Shown: positions 50,988 to 60,629 of the stretch, in pieces
Position numbering within the stretch: the stretch's first letter is position 1
Layout: every line of letters begins with the position of its first letter
Assembly (NCBI RefSeq): GCF_001591105.1
Contig: NZ_BCUD01000004.1
Location: forward strand, 1 to 64,000
DNA: 64,000 bases
Reading direction: 5' to 3'
Origin: Vibrio nereis NBRC 15637
GTDB lineage: Bacteria; Pseudomonadota; Gammaproteobacteria; Enterobacterales; Vibrionaceae
Notes under the pieces: generated by a model
Database searches by the model: none
What the model was told of the DNA's origin: nothing
Seen by the model: only the letters and a program-made list of their open reading frames with translations
Position numbers and translations under genes: made by a program

Positions 50988-51998
50988 TTATTCGTAGTTC
51001 GCAAAATCGAAGCTGTCGCGGTAGCCAAAGAGTGCTTGCGCGCCGCCAGTGTGAACAAATACGATGTTTTCGCCTTTCTTGAAATGCCCATTGCGAATCA
51101 GATCAATCAAGCCTGCTGCGCCTTTGCCTGAATAAACAGGATCTAGCAGGATGCCTTCGTAAGTAGAGAACATATTGATGGCTTCAATGGTTGAAGGAGC
51201 AGGAATGCCGTAACCCTCGCCAACGTAATCACAGTTTGCGACGACATCTTCACGTGATACCGCGTCCTTAGCGCCTAGGTGCTCTGCTGTACGTTGCGCA
51301 AGTTTGAATACGTTGCCTTCTTGAGTTGGCTTGTCGACACGAACGCCGACACCCAATACTGGGATTTGGCTGTTAGTCATGGCGAAACCAGTCACTAGAC
51401 CAGCCTGAGTACCCGCACTGCCTGTTGCATGCACAACGTGGTCGATTTTTAGCTGTTGGTCATTGCTTTGTTTTAGGATTTCTAGTGCGCAGTTAACATA
51501 GCCAAGTGCGCCGATATGGTTAGAGCCACCGCCAGGGATAATGTATGGATTTTTACCTTCGGCGCGGAGTGTTGCCGCAACATCTTCCATTGCTGCATTC
51601 ATATCAGTACCGCCAGGGTATTTCGATAATTTTGCATTGAACAACTGGTCCAGCATGACATTGCCGTTGAATTTGTAGTCAGGGTCGTCGCTACCTGTGC
51701 GGTCTTCTAGCAAGATGTAGCAGTTCATATTCAATTTGGCTGCGATAGCTGCGGTCTGACGAGCGTGATTCGACTGAGTTGCACCTTGAGTAATAATTGT
51801 GTCGGCACCGTTTTCAACCGCATCTGCCATTAAGAACTCAAGCTTACGAGTTTTGTTGCCACCACCAGCCAGACCAGTGCAATCATCTCGTTTGATCCAG
51901 ATGTTCGGACCGCCCAGTGCCTTGCTTAGGTTTTCCATTAGCTCAAGTGGTGTATCTAAATGAGCAAAGTTCAAACGTGGATAACGTGCTAAATGCAT
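50988..51998 (-). CDS. cuyA: CuyA-like L-cysteate sulfo-lyase / D-cysteine desulfhydrase family
   Basis: This protein of 336 residues is a fold-II PLP enzyme of the D-cysteine desulfhydrase/ACC deaminase family, with the PLP Lys49 in [11 protein letters not shown] and a glycine-rich phosphate loop [10 protein letters not shown]. CuyA from this family cleaves L-cysteate to pyruvate, sulfite and ammonia. The adjacent YeiH-type exporter supports CuyA over a plain D-cysteine desulfhydrase. The ATG at 51998 has AGGAG upstream; an earlier in-frame start lacks this. It is the first gene of the operon. Confidence 0.82.
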   Translation of the reverse strand: MHLARYPRLNFAHLDTPLELMENLSKALGGPNIWIKRDDCTGLAGGGNKTRKLEFLMADAVENGADTIITQGATQSNHARQTAAIAAKLNMNCYILLEDRTGSDDPDYKFNGNVMLDQLFNAKLSKYPGGTDMNAAMEDVAATLRAEGKNPYIIPGGGSNHIGALGYVNCALEILKQSNDQQLKIDHVVHATGSAGTQAGLVTGFAMTNSQIPVLGVGVRVDKPTQEGNVFKLAQRTAEHLGAKDAVSREDVVANCDYVGEGYGIPAPSTIEAINMFSTYEGILLDPVYSGKGAAGLIDLIRNGHFKKGENIVFVHTGGAQALFGYRDSFDFANYE

Positions 51999-52012
51999 TT
52001 TGTGTCTCCTGT

Positions 52013-52097
52013 TAATGTAAGTGATATGTTTAACACCCAATTACATTAGCGTTCGACATCGCTCGAAAGATAATGCTTTTTTTTAACACCCTTGTTA
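52013..52097. promoter_or_regulatory. Repeats in the lysR-cuyA divergent promoter
   Basis: Three repeat pairs lie in 85 bases: the perfect inverted repeat TAATGTAA (52013-52020) and TTACATTA (52041-52048), the direct repeat TTTAACACCC (52029-52038 and 52082-52091, 53 bases apart, about five helical turns), and the palindrome TAACA-CCCT-TGTTA (52084-52097). They are good candidate binding sites for the divergent LysR regulator. Confidence 0.5.
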
Positions 52098-52151
52098 GTA
52101 TTTTTTTAATCAGTTGTAAAAATCGAAGGGCGGGGAGCCCAAGGAAAGCAG

Positions 52152-53081
52152 ATGGATTTAAAGTGGATAGAGGATTTTCTGTACCTATCTCAATATGGCA
52201 GTTTTGCGAAAGCAGCCAAGGCGAGAAATGTTACTCAGCCTGCATTTGGTAGAAGAATCAAACTATTAGAGGAGTGGCTTGGCGCTGATTTAGTGAACAG
52301 AAACACGTATCCGGCAACGTTCACTAAAGCCGGCTTTCGATTTTTAAAACACGCTAACGAGTTGAAGCAACAGATCGAGTTCGCCAGGCTAGAAACGGTC
52401 AAGCAAGTTAACAATAATGAAACAACGATCACATTCCATACTCAACACTCGTTATCTGAATACGTTGTGAATCGAATGATTAACAACAATGCCGATGCGT
52501 TTAAAACGGCAACGGTGTGTGTTTGCCCAAAGAATCTGCATGACTCTGTCCAATCGTTTATCGATAACCGTTCTGACTTCTTAATTGGTTTGTCGTTTAA
52601 AGGCACTCGGCTTTATATCCCAAATCCCGAAGTTGAAACCGTCACTATTGGTACAGACTGCTTGATCCCTGTCGTGGCAACCAAAGAAGATGGTTCACCC
52701 CTTTTTAAAGATGCCAAAAACGCGACAGTGCCTTTGTTGAATTATCCATCCAGTACCTTCTTTGCACAGGTGCTGGAAAAGCATGGTTCACTTGGTCAGA
52801 GCAAGTGTAACTTCAAAATTGTCTATGAAAACGCGGTAACACATTCGCTCAAATCTATGGCGCTCTCTGGCCATGGCGTGGTGTGGTTGCCTGCGGGTTT
52901 TGTTCAAGAAGAATTGGAAGAACAACGATTGACTCGATTTTCGGATTCCATCGCTGCAATACCGGCCAAAATCAAATTGTATCGTTTCTCGACAGAAGAA
53001 ATGACACCCGCAATGTCAACGCTCTGGCAGCATTTCTCGGAGCAGAATATGGAAATTAACGACGAAGTTCATTGCGTTTAA
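52152..53081 (+). CDS. LysR-family regulator of the sulfonate-like operon
   Basis: This 309-residue regulator has the usual winged helix (about 1-60, with SFAKAAKARNVTQPAFGRRIKLLEEWLG) and an effector domain. It is divergent from the cuyA-like gene across a 153-base region rich in repeats, a layout typical of LysR control of a catabolic operon. It likely senses the operon's substrate or product. A terminator follows. The effector is unknown. Confidence 0.88.
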   Translation: MDLKWIEDFLYLSQYGSFAKAAKARNVTQPAFGRRIKLLEEWLGADLVNRNTYPATFTKAGFRFLKHANELKQQIEFARLETVKQVNNNETTITFHTQHSLSEYVVNRMINNNADAFKTATVCVCPKNLHDSVQSFIDNRSDFLIGLSFKGTRLYIPNPEVETVTIGTDCLIPVVATKEDGSPLFKDAKNATVPLLNYPSSTFFAQVLEKHGSLGQSKCNFKIVYENAVTHSLKSMALSGHGVVWLPAGFVQEELEEQRLTRFSDSIAAIPAKIKLYRFSTEEMTPAMSTLWQHFSEQNMEINDEVHCV

Positions 53082-53112
53082 CGTCCGGAAAAGTACTTTG
53101 GAACAAAGAAAT

Positions 53113-53145
53113 CAGGCACTGGTGAAAACAGTGCCTGTGTTTTTG
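53113..53145 (+). terminator. Rho-independent terminator after the LysR gene
   Basis: CAGGCACTG (53113-53121) pairs perfectly with CAGTGCCTG (53129-53137) over a 7-base loop, followed by TGTTTTTG. The next 340 bases to the MFS gene at 53484 hold no accepted gene, only the MFS promoter; a 73-codon frame at 53320-53541 overlaps the MFS start and looks random. Confidence 0.88.
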
Positions 53146-53483
53146 TGCTGTTAGATTTCAATTTAGTTCTGCTCGCACAGCGCCCGTGAAAGCGTAAATT
53201 GCTGCATCGAAGCTGGAACTACTGGTGCAAGTGTGATCTCGCGAGTTGGTCATCTACGCGTTTCCACCGATGTATAAATCAGCAGAAATTAGGGGATTCA
53301 TATCGCTCCACTCCTTAAGATGCCAGTTGGTTTTATCTTTGTATTCATCACAATTGAATACCGCCATTTTGTGTTTGTTCTTCCCAAACAGGTGTTCAGA
53401 CATATAAAGACCAAAGTGCAAGTGTCATTAGTTGCGTATCGTGGCATGCTAGTAGCACACACTTTTTGCTATAAGAGAGCGAC

Positions 53484-54698
53484 ATGGATACCCACCAAAC
53501 TTTTAGCCGGTATAGCCTTGCTGGCCTTGGTGCGACGCTGATCGGAAATGGTATTGGCCGCTTTGCTTATATCGCACTGATGCCGGCACTGATTCAAGCT
53601 GGTTGGTTTACGGAAAGCCAGGCTTCGTACCTTGGGGCTGCTACCTTAATTGGTTATATCTTTGGGGTGCCTGCGATTAGCGTACTGACTCGCTACTTTG
53701 CTGCTGGTTTTTTGATAAGAGCCGCGATGCTTGTGAGCGGCATGAGCTATATCGGGTGTGCATCAGAAACGGCGCCTTTAGCGTGGTTTTACTTACTGAG
53801 GACGCTGGCAGGTGTGGCAGGTGCGATATTAATTATATTGGCGCCACCGATGATGATTCGACTTCATCGCGCAGAGATCAAAGCGAAAGTCAGTGGTGTT
53901 ATCTTCTCTGGTATTGGTGTCGGTGCGTTGCTATCTGGAACGCTTGTACCTGTTCTGATCTATTTTAATCTCGCTTCAGCTTGGTTCGGGATGGGGGCCA
54001 TCACACTGGTCACTACAGTATTAACTTGGAATGTTTGGAAAGAAAACGACAAACAGCAAAGCTATGGTGTTGTTGCGGGGTCATTTCACAACTTATCAAA
54101 AATGCAGCGAATGACATTCGCACTCATTCTATTGGCATACAGCTTAGACGCTGTAGGTTATCTCCCGCACACAATGTTCTGGGTTGATTACGTGGTCAGA
54201 GAGTTAGACATGCCATTCTCAGCGGGTGGATTATTGTGGGCATCATTCGGTCTAGGTGCCATGCTTGGGCCGATTTTAGCCGGCACAATGGGGGATCGTT
54301 TTGGCGTTAGGCGTTCATTGGTTGTCTCGTATCTTCTCAAAGGTTTTGGCGTGGCCTTGCCTTTGCTAAGTCATCATCCGTTGTCTTTGTTTCTTTCTGC
54401 ACTGCTGGTCGGCATTTTTACCCCTGGCACCGTGTCGTTGGTGTCTATATATACTTTAGAGTCTGTCGATTACGAGTTACACACTAAAGCTTGGGGGGCG
54501 GCAACAATGGCATTTGCACTTGCGCAGGGGGTTATCGGTTATGGGATGGCACATTTCGCGCCAATACTCGGTTCGTACCTGCCACTGTTTGCTCTCAGTG
54601 CCTGTGCGCTGGTGGTTTCTGCAAGCTTAATTGCGATTTCAAAGCAACCTACCAGCGACTACAGCGAAGGTAGAACCGCTATTCAGACAAAGGATTGA
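53484..54698 (+). CDS. MFS transporter, YbfB/YjiJ family
   Basis: This 404-residue protein has twelve hydrophobic segments and the opening LGATLIGNGIGRFAYIALMPALIQAGWF, typical of the YbfB/YjiJ group of the major facilitator superfamily. The motif GTMGDRFGVRRSL after the sixth helix is the MFS signature. The substrate is unknown. It precedes a GST gene by three bases, so the two are probably co-transcribed. Confidence 0.88.
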   Translation: MDTHQTFSRYSLAGLGATLIGNGIGRFAYIALMPALIQAGWFTESQASYLGAATLIGYIFGVPAISVLTRYFAAGFLIRAAMLVSGMSYIGCASETAPLAWFYLLRTLAGVAGAILIILAPPMMIRLHRAEIKAKVSGVIFSGIGVGALLSGTLVPVLIYFNLASAWFGMGAITLVTTVLTWNVWKENDKQQSYGVVAGSFHNLSKMQRMTFALILLAYSLDAVGYLPHTMFWVDYVVRELDMPFSAGGLLWASFGLGAMLGPILAGTMGDRFGVRRSLVVSYLLKGFGVALPLLSHHPLSLFLSALLVGIFTPGTVSLVSIYTLESVDYELHTKAWGAATMAFALAQGVIGYGMAHFAPILGSYLPLFALSACALVVSASLIAISKQPTSDYSEGRTAIQTKD

Positions 54699-54701
54699 TC
54701 A

Positions 54702-55370
54702 ATGAAACTATATCTCAATGATACTTCACCATTCTCACGTGCTGTGTTGGCCATTTTGGGCCTGATTCAGCCATCCGCTCTTGAGTTGGAGTGGGTCGAC
54801 CCTTGGCAATCGCCTAACAACCTAAAGAAGGTGAATCCGTTTTGCACGATCCCGGTTTTGGAACTGGATGACGGTACGGCGTTGATGGAAAGCCTGAGCA
54901 TCTGCCAATACTTATGTGGGGCCTATCAGGTGGACAACCTAAAGGCATTGAACTTGTCTTCACCAAGTGAAATGCGTGTTCTGGGCCTGGCAAAAACACT
55001 GATGGAGCTCTCTTTTCGAACGGCGGTGTTACCGCGCTTTACTGAAGTAGAGAATGAGCTAATTAGCAGGGGCTCGAAAGCCATTGAACGCTGTTTAGCT
55101 CAGATAGAAGAAGAGCCAGCACTTTTACTTGGACTCGACCCAGTTCATGACAGCAGAGCCCCTTGCAACCTTGCGACATTATATTTGCACGTGGCATTAG
55201 ATTATGTGGCGTTTCGCCATAACGCTACATTCAGTGCCCATGCGGGGCCAAACATACGTGCTTTTTTGGCCAACTCCCCGTTTGCATCCCTTTTACAAGC
55301 GATCACTCCTGAGCAATTAGCTTTAAAGCCCAAGTTTTCAGATCTGATCTTGTCCCTAGAAGCGGCTTAA
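54702..55370 (+). CDS. Glutathione S-transferase-family protein
   Basis: This 222-residue protein has a thioredoxin-like N-terminal domain with the block SPFSRAVLAILGL and VNPFCTIPVLELDDG (cis-proline loop), then ESLSICQYL and a helical C-terminal domain. It is a bacterial GST that may conjugate or reduce small electrophiles. It starts three bases after the MFS gene, suggesting a shared role in handling a toxic or foreign compound; that link is inference. Confidence 0.85.
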   Translation: MKLYLNDTSPFSRAVLAILGLIQPSALELEWVDPWQSPNNLKKVNPFCTIPVLELDDGTALMESLSICQYLCGAYQVDNLKALNLSSPSEMRVLGLAKTLMELSFRTAVLPRFTEVENELISRGSKAIERCLAQIEEEPALLLGLDPVHDSRAPCNLATLYLHVALDYVAFRHNATFSAHAGPNIRAFLANSPFASLLQAITPEQLALKPKFSDLILSLEAA

Positions 55371-55508
55371 TGGTCTAGGGCACGTACATCTCTGTGCCCT
55401 GGGCGATCCTATGACCGATATCCTAAGTACTCATTTATTAATAACTCTTGTTTAATATTTGTAATCAAGTTGTTATATTCAATGCGAAGTAAACTTGGGA
55501 GTATTAGG

Positions 55509-57509
55509 ATGAAACTCACGATATCAGGGAAGTTACAGCTCAGTTTTCTGTCACTTGCAGTACTTTTTATCGTAGCAGGGCTATTTATTTATCGCAGCTT
55601 AGATACGGTGGAGCAGCATACGACCTCTTTGTTGGAATCTGATTTGCCGACCGTGGACAATGGGCGCTCGATTCAGCAGTCGTTGCAAGCTTCAGTGTCT
55701 ACTCTGCGCGCATACATGTTACTGGGTGGTGATGAACAGCTAGGGAAAACTCAGTTAGATAGGCTAAATACTATTGTTTTAGAAACAGATGAGTCTTTAC
55801 CCAAGTTGGAAGGGTTATTAAAAGACGCAACATATCAGCCAATCGAATCAGGCTGGCAGCATGTAAAAACTTTGATTGCCGATATTTCTAAACTCAGCCA
55901 TTCTGATGAAAATATGCCTGCCCATGCGCTGTTCATTAACGAAGCCGCGCCCATCGCTGAGGTCGCGCTCGACCAACTACAAGGTTTAATTGATGACGAA
56001 GCGGGCAACAAAGAAGGCGACGAGCGAAAGCGCTTGTTTCGTCTCTATGCCGACAGCTATACATCACTAGCCAACGCGCTGTCTTCAATGAGGGACTTTT
56101 TGCAATATGGTAAGCAAGAGCACCTAGACAAGTATCGTGACTTTCTTCGTTCACACGCCAAATTCGTTGCAGAAATTGAGTCAAAAACTTACTTGATGTC
56201 TGACAGCAATATTGGCCTGTGGGATTTGTTTAAAGAGATGCAGCAACTGTATTTTCCATTAGCTCAGCAGATCATAGAGCTGCGCACGACACCAGGTTGG
56301 AATATCGCTAACCAGAAAATGGCTCAAGAGCTGATACCAGCACTTAACGCGTTAGATACAAAGCTGGAAACCTTGATCGCCGCGCAGCAAAAGCAAGCGG
56401 ATGATAGTGGCGCTGGGATTTTTAGCTCAGTTAAATCAGTGGTTTCTTTATTGGTTGCATCAGTGCTGGTTGTGCTAATTGTATCTATCTCGGTGGCGAC
56501 GTATATGGGGAGAAACCTAGGCCGCAGAGTGACGACAGTGTCTAAACGTGCTCAGCAAATTGCAGCAGGTGATATTTCTCAAAACGAGTTGGTTGTGCAA
56601 GGCAATGATGAGCTCACCAGCTTGACTCATTCGATCAATCAAATGAATGGTGCGCTGGCAAACATAGTGAGCGGCGTAACTGAAAAAGCACAAGCGGTAA
56701 CAGACAGTATGACGGCATTAGAGCAGTCCAGCGCTAAGACCGCAAAGCAAGTGGATGATCAGAAAGCAACCATTGCATTGGTGAGTGAACAGGTGTCAGA
56801 GGTGAGCTGCTCTGCGGAAGAAACCGCGCAACAAGCGAAACTATCGGTGAGCAATGTGACCGAATCGAAACAGCAAATTGAAGCGGGTAGTCGCGCGTTA
56901 GAGCAGAACCGTCAGACGGTCGCATCCATTCACCAAACCATAGAAATGGCCAATCAACAGGTGTTGGCACTGAGTAAAGAAAGCGAAGCCATAGGCAGAG
57001 TCACAGAAGTGATCGAAGGCTTAGCAGAGCAGACGAATTTACTCGCGCTTAATGCTGCTATAGAAGCTGCGAGGGCCGGAGAGTATGGGCGCGGTTTTGC
57101 TGTGGTTGCCGATGAGGTAAGAATGCTCGCAACTCGAACCACGGAATCAACGTCAGAAATTAACGCGATCATTCATGCTATTCAATCTTCCACTGTCTCT
57201 GTTGCCTGCGAAATTGAAAAGAGCAAAAACCTCGCAGAAGAAGGGGCAACGCATACAGAGCAAGCATCTGGGACTTTGAGTGTAACGGCTGAACAAATAG
57301 AGTTACTGGATAGCCAAATGCATGAGTTACTGAGCTCCGCGCAGCAACAATCGAGCGCGACACAGCAAATCCATACCTTGATGTCACAAGTTCATGAGTC
57401 GATAGAAGGCGTGGCTGAAATGTCGAATGCCTCAGCGCTGGTTTCTGAGCAGGTCAATCGACAAGTGAGTGAACTGAATCAGGAAATGGGGCAGTTTAAA
57501 GTTCAATAG
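55509..57509 (+). CDS. Methyl-accepting chemotaxis protein
   Basis: This chemoreceptor of about 666 residues has a first membrane helix ([18 protein letters not shown]), a long all-helical periplasmic domain of about 260 residues, a second helix ([20 protein letters not shown]), a HAMP domain ([22 protein letters not shown]) and the signalling tip [20 protein letters not shown]. The size and helical content of the sensor suggest the HBM (double four-helix bundle) type. I chose the ATG at 55509, with GGGAG seven bases upstream, over in-frame starts at 55470 and 55482. No pentapeptide tether is seen at the C-terminus. Confidence 0.9.
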   Translation: MKLTISGKLQLSFLSLAVLFIVAGLFIYRSLDTVEQHTTSLLESDLPTVDNGRSIQQSLQASVSTLRAYMLLGGDEQLGKTQLDRLNTIVLETDESLPKLEGLLKDATYQPIESGWQHVKTLIADISKLSHSDENMPAHALFINEAAPIAEVALDQLQGLIDDEAGNKEGDERKRLFRLYADSYTSLANALSSMRDFLQYGKQEHLDKYRDFLRSHAKFVAEIESKTYLMSDSNIGLWDLFKEMQQLYFPLAQQIIELRTTPGWNIANQKMAQELIPALNALDTKLETLIAAQQKQADDSGAGIFSSVKSVVSLLVASVLVVLIVSISVATYMGRNLGRRVTTVSKRAQQIAAGDISQNELVVQGNDELTSLTHSINQMNGALANIVSGVTEKAQAVTDSMTALEQSSAKTAKQVDDQKATIALVSEQVSEVSCSAEETAQQAKLSVSNVTESKQQIEAGSRALEQNRQTVASIHQTIEMANQQVLALSKESEAIGRVTEVIEGLAEQTNLLALNAAIEAARAGEYGRGFAVVADEVRMLATRTTESTSEINAIIHAIQSSTVSVACEIEKSKNLAEEGATHTEQASGTLSVTAEQIELLDSQMHELLSSAQQQSSATQQIHTLMSQVHESIEGVAEMSNASALVSEQVNRQVSELNQEMGQFKVQ

Positions 57510-57519
57510 TCTGATATTA

Positions 57520-57565
57520 AAAAGCGTGCTTGGTTTAACCTGAATGGGTTAATCAGCACGCTTTT
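57520..57565. terminator. Bidirectional terminator between the MCP and tetR genes
   Basis: AAAAGCGTGCT (57520-57530) pairs perfectly with AGCACGCTTTT (57555-57565); an inner stem, GGTTTAACC with GGGTTAA, extends it. It lies between converging genes and can end both. Confidence 0.85.
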
Positions 57566-57586
57566 CTCATTGATTGGATCACGGGT

Positions 57587-58306
57587 TTAAGATTCGCAAT
57601 CGGAATGGCAAGGAATGGTGTAAACCAGGTCCGCCACTTTTTCTGGCTTTAAGACTTCAGACTCTGGAATGCTAAATCGGCACGCCATCATGGTGTTATA
57701 CAGTTGCCAATGGTTGAGCAGGCATTGTTGATAATCGTCGGTTTCCTCTGACCAGGTTTCCATCATGAAAGGGGTAAGACTTGCCGCCCCGTGAGCAAAC
57801 ATGATCATCTGCCACTTGATCTCCCATACGTTGATCGGCGTATCTGGATGATCGTTGTTATATTCGTCGGAAATGCGGTTAACAATCGCCTCAATTTCTC
57901 CAGCACTATCAATAAAGTAGTCAAACAGCGCGTCTTCCTGACGAACTGCATCCGCGATCAACTGTATTGGTTGTTTAAACGTCAGCATATGGGCCAAAAG
58001 GCGAACAGAAAAAGTATATAACTTAATGCTTGGCGTTGTGTTGTTTGGCATATTCTCAATGATAGTACGCAAATATCTTTCCATATATTTGTGTAACCCA
58101 TCACTGATCGCATGCCATATCTTTTCTTTGCTGCCGAAATGGTGACGTATCAAACTATGGGACACGCCGACTTTCTCACTGATGTTACGTAGAGAGACTC
58201 GTTCATACCCAAGCTCGCAAAATAGCTCGGTCGCGACCCTTAAAATTTCACATTTTGTTTGCTCAGCGCTTTGTGCACTTCGGCGGCCTTGTTTTCTTTC
58301 TGACAT
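57587..58306 (-). CDS. TetR-family repressor of the RND efflux operon
   Basis: This protein of 239 residues has a TetR helix-turn-helix near the N-terminus (ELGYERVSLRNISEKVGVSHSLIRHHFGSKEKIW, about 35-68) and a ligand-binding helical domain. It is divergent from the RND operon, the classic layout of a local repressor. I chose the ATG at 58306 over a TTG four codons earlier. The inducer is unknown. Confidence 0.88.
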   Translation of the reverse strand: MSERKQGRRSAQSAEQTKCEILRVATELFCELGYERVSLRNISEKVGVSHSLIRHHFGSKEKIWHAISDGLHKYMERYLRTIIENMPNNTTPSIKLYTFSVRLLAHMLTFKQPIQLIADAVRQEDALFDYFIDSAGEIEAIVNRISDEYNNDHPDTPINVWEIKWQMIMFAHGAASLTPFMMETWSEETDDYQQCLLNHWQLYNTMMACRFSIPESEVLKPEKVADLVYTIPCHSDCES

Positions 58307-58403
58307 TTTACTTATCAATTATTCACGACGCGGTATTTCTACCAGATATAAACCAAGTTTTCACCTTTAACGTCGCTTATGAGGCGATCTATGTCAAATA
58401 TTT

Positions 58404-58460
58404 TACTGCACAAATGGAAAATAAATATTGATCTCGCTTATCTAATAAATATACTGCACA
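58404..58460. promoter_or_regulatory. Direct repeats in the tetR-RND divergent promoter
   Basis: TACTGCACA occurs at 58404-58412 and again at 58452-58460, 48 bases apart, in the region shared by the two divergent promoters. They may be binding sites for the TetR-type repressor, though no clean palindrome was found. Confidence 0.35.
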
Positions 58461-58493
58461 GGTGTAAAGCATATTAAATCAAGAGCCTTGTGT

Positions 58494-59573
58494 ATGAAAA
58501 TGAACAAACTAAGAACACGGCAACCCGCATATCTATTAGCAATTGCAGTGCTAACAGGTGCATTAGTGGGGTGTGATAAAGCAAACTCAGAAATTGTCGA
58601 GTCACAGGTGATCACACCTGTAAAATTGATGGAAGTAATTGATTCAGATAGAGAAAGCTCTCAGTCATTCATTGCGGAAATAGATGCGACAGAACGAGCG
58701 ACTCTCTCATTTCAGGTGAGTGGTCAGGTTGAAGCTATCAAAGTCAAAATGGGGCAGATGGTAAAGCAAGGCGATTTACTTGCACTACTTGACGCTACCG
58801 ATTATCAAATTGCAGTTAATGCACGCCAAGCCGAATACGATTTGGCCAAAACCGCATTTGAACGCGCAGAGGCACTGTTTCGAAAAAAGTTGGTTAGCGC
58901 AGATATGTACGATCAGCACGAGACCAATTTGAAAGCTGCAAAAGCGGCATTAGACCAAGCTATTACTGATCTTGAGTACACAAAGATTGAAGCTCCATTT
59001 GATGGTGTTGTCTCAATTGTCTTCAGTAAAAATAACCAAGTTGTGGGCGCGAGCGAACCTGTCCTTAACCTTATTGATAACAACACCTTGGACGTTGTTT
59101 TTACTGTGCCCGTGACTTACATCGAACAAAATGGTCTAGAAAGCATTGCAAATTCTCAATTGCTCGTGGAAATGGACAGCCATACTGGTCTGGCGATTCC
59201 TGCCGAATTCAAAGAGATATCTACCCAACCAGAGAGTGATACCAACAGTTACACCGCAAGTGCCACTATTCAACGTCCACAGGGCATTAATCTGTTGCCT
59301 GGGATGACAGGGTTAGCCAACCTTCAACACAGCGAAAGGAAGCCAGGGTTCACCATATCGAGATCGGCTTGGGTATCTAAACAAGATACCACGGGCGAGT
59401 TGTACCGATTTGATGATGAAAAACAAACGATCACCAAGGTTCAAGTGAATTTGGATGAGAGCGGTCGTGTGATTTCTGGAATAGAAGCGGGTGATCTGAT
59501 CGTGCAAGCGGGAGTGGATAGTTTGGTTTCTGGCCAGCAAGTGAAGGCTTGGGTGAAAGAGGGAGGCATTTAA
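58494..59573 (+). CDS. RND efflux periplasmic adaptor (first), VexI/VmeG-like
   Basis: This adaptor lipoprotein of 359 residues has a lipobox (ALVGC near residue 25) and the membrane-fusion-protein order: beta-barrel, lipoyl (ALLDATDYQIAVNARQAEY), alpha hairpin (AEALFRKKLVSADMYDQHE) and the EAPFDGVVS block. It links the RND pump to an outer-membrane channel. I chose the ATG at 58494 with AAGAG upstream. The operon has two adaptors, as in VexIJK and VmeGHI of vibrios or TriABC of Pseudomonas. Confidence 0.88.
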   Translation: MKMNKLRTRQPAYLLAIAVLTGALVGCDKANSEIVESQVITPVKLMEVIDSDRESSQSFIAEIDATERATLSFQVSGQVEAIKVKMGQMVKQGDLLALLDATDYQIAVNARQAEYDLAKTAFERAEALFRKKLVSADMYDQHETNLKAAKAALDQAITDLEYTKIEAPFDGVVSIVFSKNNQVVGASEPVLNLIDNNTLDVVFTVPVTYIEQNGLESIANSQLLVEMDSHTGLAIPAEFKEISTQPESDTNSYTASATIQRPQGINLLPGMTGLANLQHSERKPGFTISRSAWVSKQDTTGELYRFDDEKQTITKVQVNLDESGRVISGIEAGDLIVQAGVDSLVSGQQVKAWVKEGGI

Positions 59574-60629
59574 ATGCGATTGATTAAGTATTCGGTTATC
59601 GCGATGGCTGTTCTCTCTCTTGCTGCGTGTAAACCGGAAGTAGAGCATAGACCTGTCAATGACTTGGTTGTCGATACATTGAGTGTCGGCGCGCCGGTCG
59701 AGAGTCAATATCGCAACTTTAATGGGCTAGTGGTTCCAGCAGAGCTGACACCGTTGGCGTTTCGAGTCGATGGAGAGCTGGCTGCAGTCTTTGTGCGTGA
59801 AGGCGATAACGTTCGTAAAGGGCAAGTGGTTGCTTTGCTTAAAGATGCCAAACAAAAGCAGAACCTTGATGACGCTCAGGCAAAATATGAGTTAGCTCTG
59901 AAGCAGTTCAAACGAGGGGAAGGGCTGCTCCGCAACAAGATGATTTCATCGGCAGAGCTTGATCAGTTAAGAGCGAGCTATAAGTTGGCACAAGCAAACC
60001 TAGAAGCTGCCCATGCCCGTGAGTCGTACACAAGGTTAACCGCGCCTTTTGATGGCGTTGTTTCCGATGTGGCCAAAGATAAATACGAAAGTGTCGCGCC
60101 CGGAGAGGTGGTGATGTCGGTTTATATGGATAGCCAAGTGTACGTAAAAATCAATATCTCCGATTCTGTTTTAGCCATGCTGAATCCGAAAATTCGCTCA
60201 GACCGATACCAGCCTCAAGTGCGTTTTTCAGGCCATGAGACGGGTTACACAATGGCGTATTTAGAGCACACCACGGAGCTTCATCCACAAAGTCAAAGTT
60301 ACGAATTTTGGCTCTCAATGCCTCAGGTCACCCCGGCGATCTTGCCCGGTACAAGTGCTAAAGTCGCGGTTGATCTTGTACAAGCTGGCTTAAATACAGT
60401 TCAAGGTTATCAACTACCAATGACCGCCATAGATGCAGGTACCAACCGCAACAGCTTTTTTGTGTGGAAGCTGCAACAAGGAGAAGCGCACCGCTATCCC
60501 GTCACAGTAGAACAAATCAACGGCCAAGGTGCACTGATATCTAAGGGGATTCACCAAGGCGATGTCGTGATCAACTCAAACTTACGCAAGCTACGTGATG
60601 GCATGGAAGTCAAAGGAGCTGAGCTGTGA
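59574..60629 (+). CDS. RND efflux periplasmic adaptor (second), VexJ/VmeH-like
   Basis: This second adaptor lipoprotein (351 residues) has a lipobox (LAAC near residue 17) and the same domain order, including VREGDNVRKGQVVALLKDAKQ and LTAPFDGVVS. It starts directly after the first adaptor's stop and overlaps the pump gene by 4 bases. The two adaptors may form a heterodimeric ring, as shown for TriAB. No outer-membrane channel is encoded here, so TolC is the likely partner. Confidence 0.88.
   Translation: MRLIKYSVIAMAVLSLAACKPEVEHRPVNDLVVDTLSVGAPVESQYRNFNGLVVPAELTPLAFRVDGELAAVFVREGDNVRKGQVVALLKDAKQKQNLDDAQAKYELALKQFKRGEGLLRNKMISSAELDQLRASYKLAQANLEAAHARESYTRLTAPFDGVVSDVAKDKYESVAPGEVVMSVYMDSQVYVKINISDSVLAMLNPKIRSDRYQPQVRFSGHETGYTMAYLEHTTELHPQSQSYEFWLSMPQVTPAILPGTSAKVAVDLVQAGLNTVQGYQLPMTAIDAGTNRNSFFVWKLQQGEAHRYPVTVEQINGQGALISKGIHQGDVVINSNLRKLRDGMEVKGAEL

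Noticed and set aside
53320..53541. A 73-codon frame upstream of the MFS gene
   Set aside because: It overlaps the real MFS start in another frame and looks random.
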